A DNA stretch of 64,000 nt from the NCBI GenBank assembly GCA_013204985.1, contig JABMLG010000002.1:186001-250000 (forward strand), given 5' to 3'. The stretch is from Microbacteriaceae bacterium VKM Ac-2855. GTDB lineage: Bacteria > Actinomycetota > Actinomycetes > Actinomycetales > Microbacteriaceae. Below the pieces are notes generated by a model that saw only the letters and a list, made by a program, of their open reading frames with translations, was not told where the DNA came from and made no database searches. This document shows positions 63,473 to 64,000 of this stretch, one piece after another. Each line of letters begins with the position of its first letter. The first letter of the stretch is position 1. A program made the position numbers and the translations under genes.

Positions 63473-64000
63473 CGCCCGACGAGTTCGACGACGCCCTCGG
63501 CGAGCCCACCGAGCCGGGATCCGTGATCGATTTCGCCACCTCCCTGGCCGACGACGAGCGCTCCGCGTTCCCGCAGTCGGCCGTCGACGCGATCGACGCG
63601 CTCGGTCTCGCGCGGCGCTACGTGCCGAGAGAGTTCGGTGGTGACCTCGGCGACGTGCTCGAACCGATGAGGATGATCCGATCGATCGCCGCGCGTGATC
63701 TCACCGTCGCTGTCGCGCACGGCAAAACGTTCCTCGGGTCGGTCAGCACCTGGGTAGCGGGCGGAGCCGATGTGCGCCGTCGGGTGGCCGACACGGTGCT
63801 CGCCGCGCAGCCCGTCTCGTGGGGTCTCACCGAGCGCGGCCGTGGCAGCGACCTCGGGGCCACCGCCACGACGGCGCGCTTCGGTGCCCGCGGCATCGAG
63901 GTGAACGGCGAGAAGTGGCCGATCAACAACGCGACGCGTGGCCGGGCGATCACCGTTCTCGCTCGAGTGGATGACCGCACCGGGCCCCGCGCGCACACCC
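63469..64000 (+). CDS. Acyl-CoA dehydrogenase family protein (partial, runs off right edge)
   Basis: 177 residues are visible: ALGLARRYVPREFGGDLGD, an N-terminal helical domain, then PVSWGLTERGRGSDLGATATTARFGARGIEVNGEKWPINNAT, the acyl-CoA dehydrogenase middle-domain pattern 'LTE...GSD' and 'G.K..I.N'. The ATG overlaps the FAAL stop. Next to a FAAL, it probably desaturates an acyl chain, possibly on a carrier protein; carrier and synthase genes may follow outside the window. Confidence 0.88.
   Translation, partial: MTPDEFDDALGEPTEPGSVIDFATSLADDERSAFPQSAVDAIDALGLARRYVPREFGGDLGDVLEPMRMIRSIAARDLTVAVAHGKTFLGSVSTWVAGGADVRRRVADTVLAAQPVSWGLTERGRGSDLGATATTARFGARGIEVNGEKWPINNATRGRAITVLARVDDRTGPRAHT

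Overview
The window comes from a high-GC actinobacterium, most likely a member of the Microbacteriaceae close to Microbacterium. This rests on the GC-rich third codon positions, the DUF3097, DUF3054 and DUF3516-helicase genes, the abundant word GGATGC, and many genes that appear to be leaderless (a TANNNT-like -10 box six or seven bases before the start codon). This is inferred from sequence character, not from a search.

Layout. 1-6500 (minus strand): the start of an ABC exporter with a small HTH gene and two palindromic operators, an MHS-type MFS symporter, and a complete riboflavin operon ribD-ribE-ribBA-ribH behind an FMN riboswitch. 6600-21200: chromosomal genes of mixed function, namely DUF3097/DUF3054, a pentapeptide-repeat protein, an APC permease, a MOSC protein, a Ski2-like helicase, an SDR, an acyltransferase, a beta-helix-like exported protein, a LysM protein, a PhzF/EamA pair and an MDR oxidoreductase. 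21253-43332: a 22-kb catabolic region with four NtaA/SnaA/DszA-type flavin monooxygenases, a RutA-like monooxygenase, a NitT/TauT/ThiY-type ABC transporter with an adenosine-deaminase-family hydrolase, an oligopeptide/nickel-type ABC transporter with a Tat lipoprotein, TetR and GntR regulators, and an MFS exporter. Two sets of repeated promoter-proximal motifs suggest that it is co-regulated. A DUF222/HNH gene and a palindromic repeat sit inside it.

44542-50942 holds the most unusual structure. A 5.9-kb, low-GC insert splits a divergent LysR/MFS gene pair and is flanked by 234-bp direct repeats that differ at one base. It carries one 1450-codon gene, which I read as a SAMD9-like STAND NTPase with an N-terminal kinase-like domain (a candidate defence protein), plus a decayed ISL3 transposase. 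The duplication leaves a complete LysR on one side. On the other side is a 58-codon LysR fragment, DNA-binding domain only, closed by a stop exactly at the junction.

51031-64000: the separated MFS gene, a DUF2207 membrane protein, an operon for an ExeM/NucH-type extracellular nuclease with two small secreted Ig-like proteins, a 2OG-Fe(II) oxygenase, a CpaE-named small protein, a glycolipid-binding-domain protein, Ku, and the start of an operon with a fatty acyl-AMP ligase and an acyl-CoA dehydrogenase that runs off the right edge.
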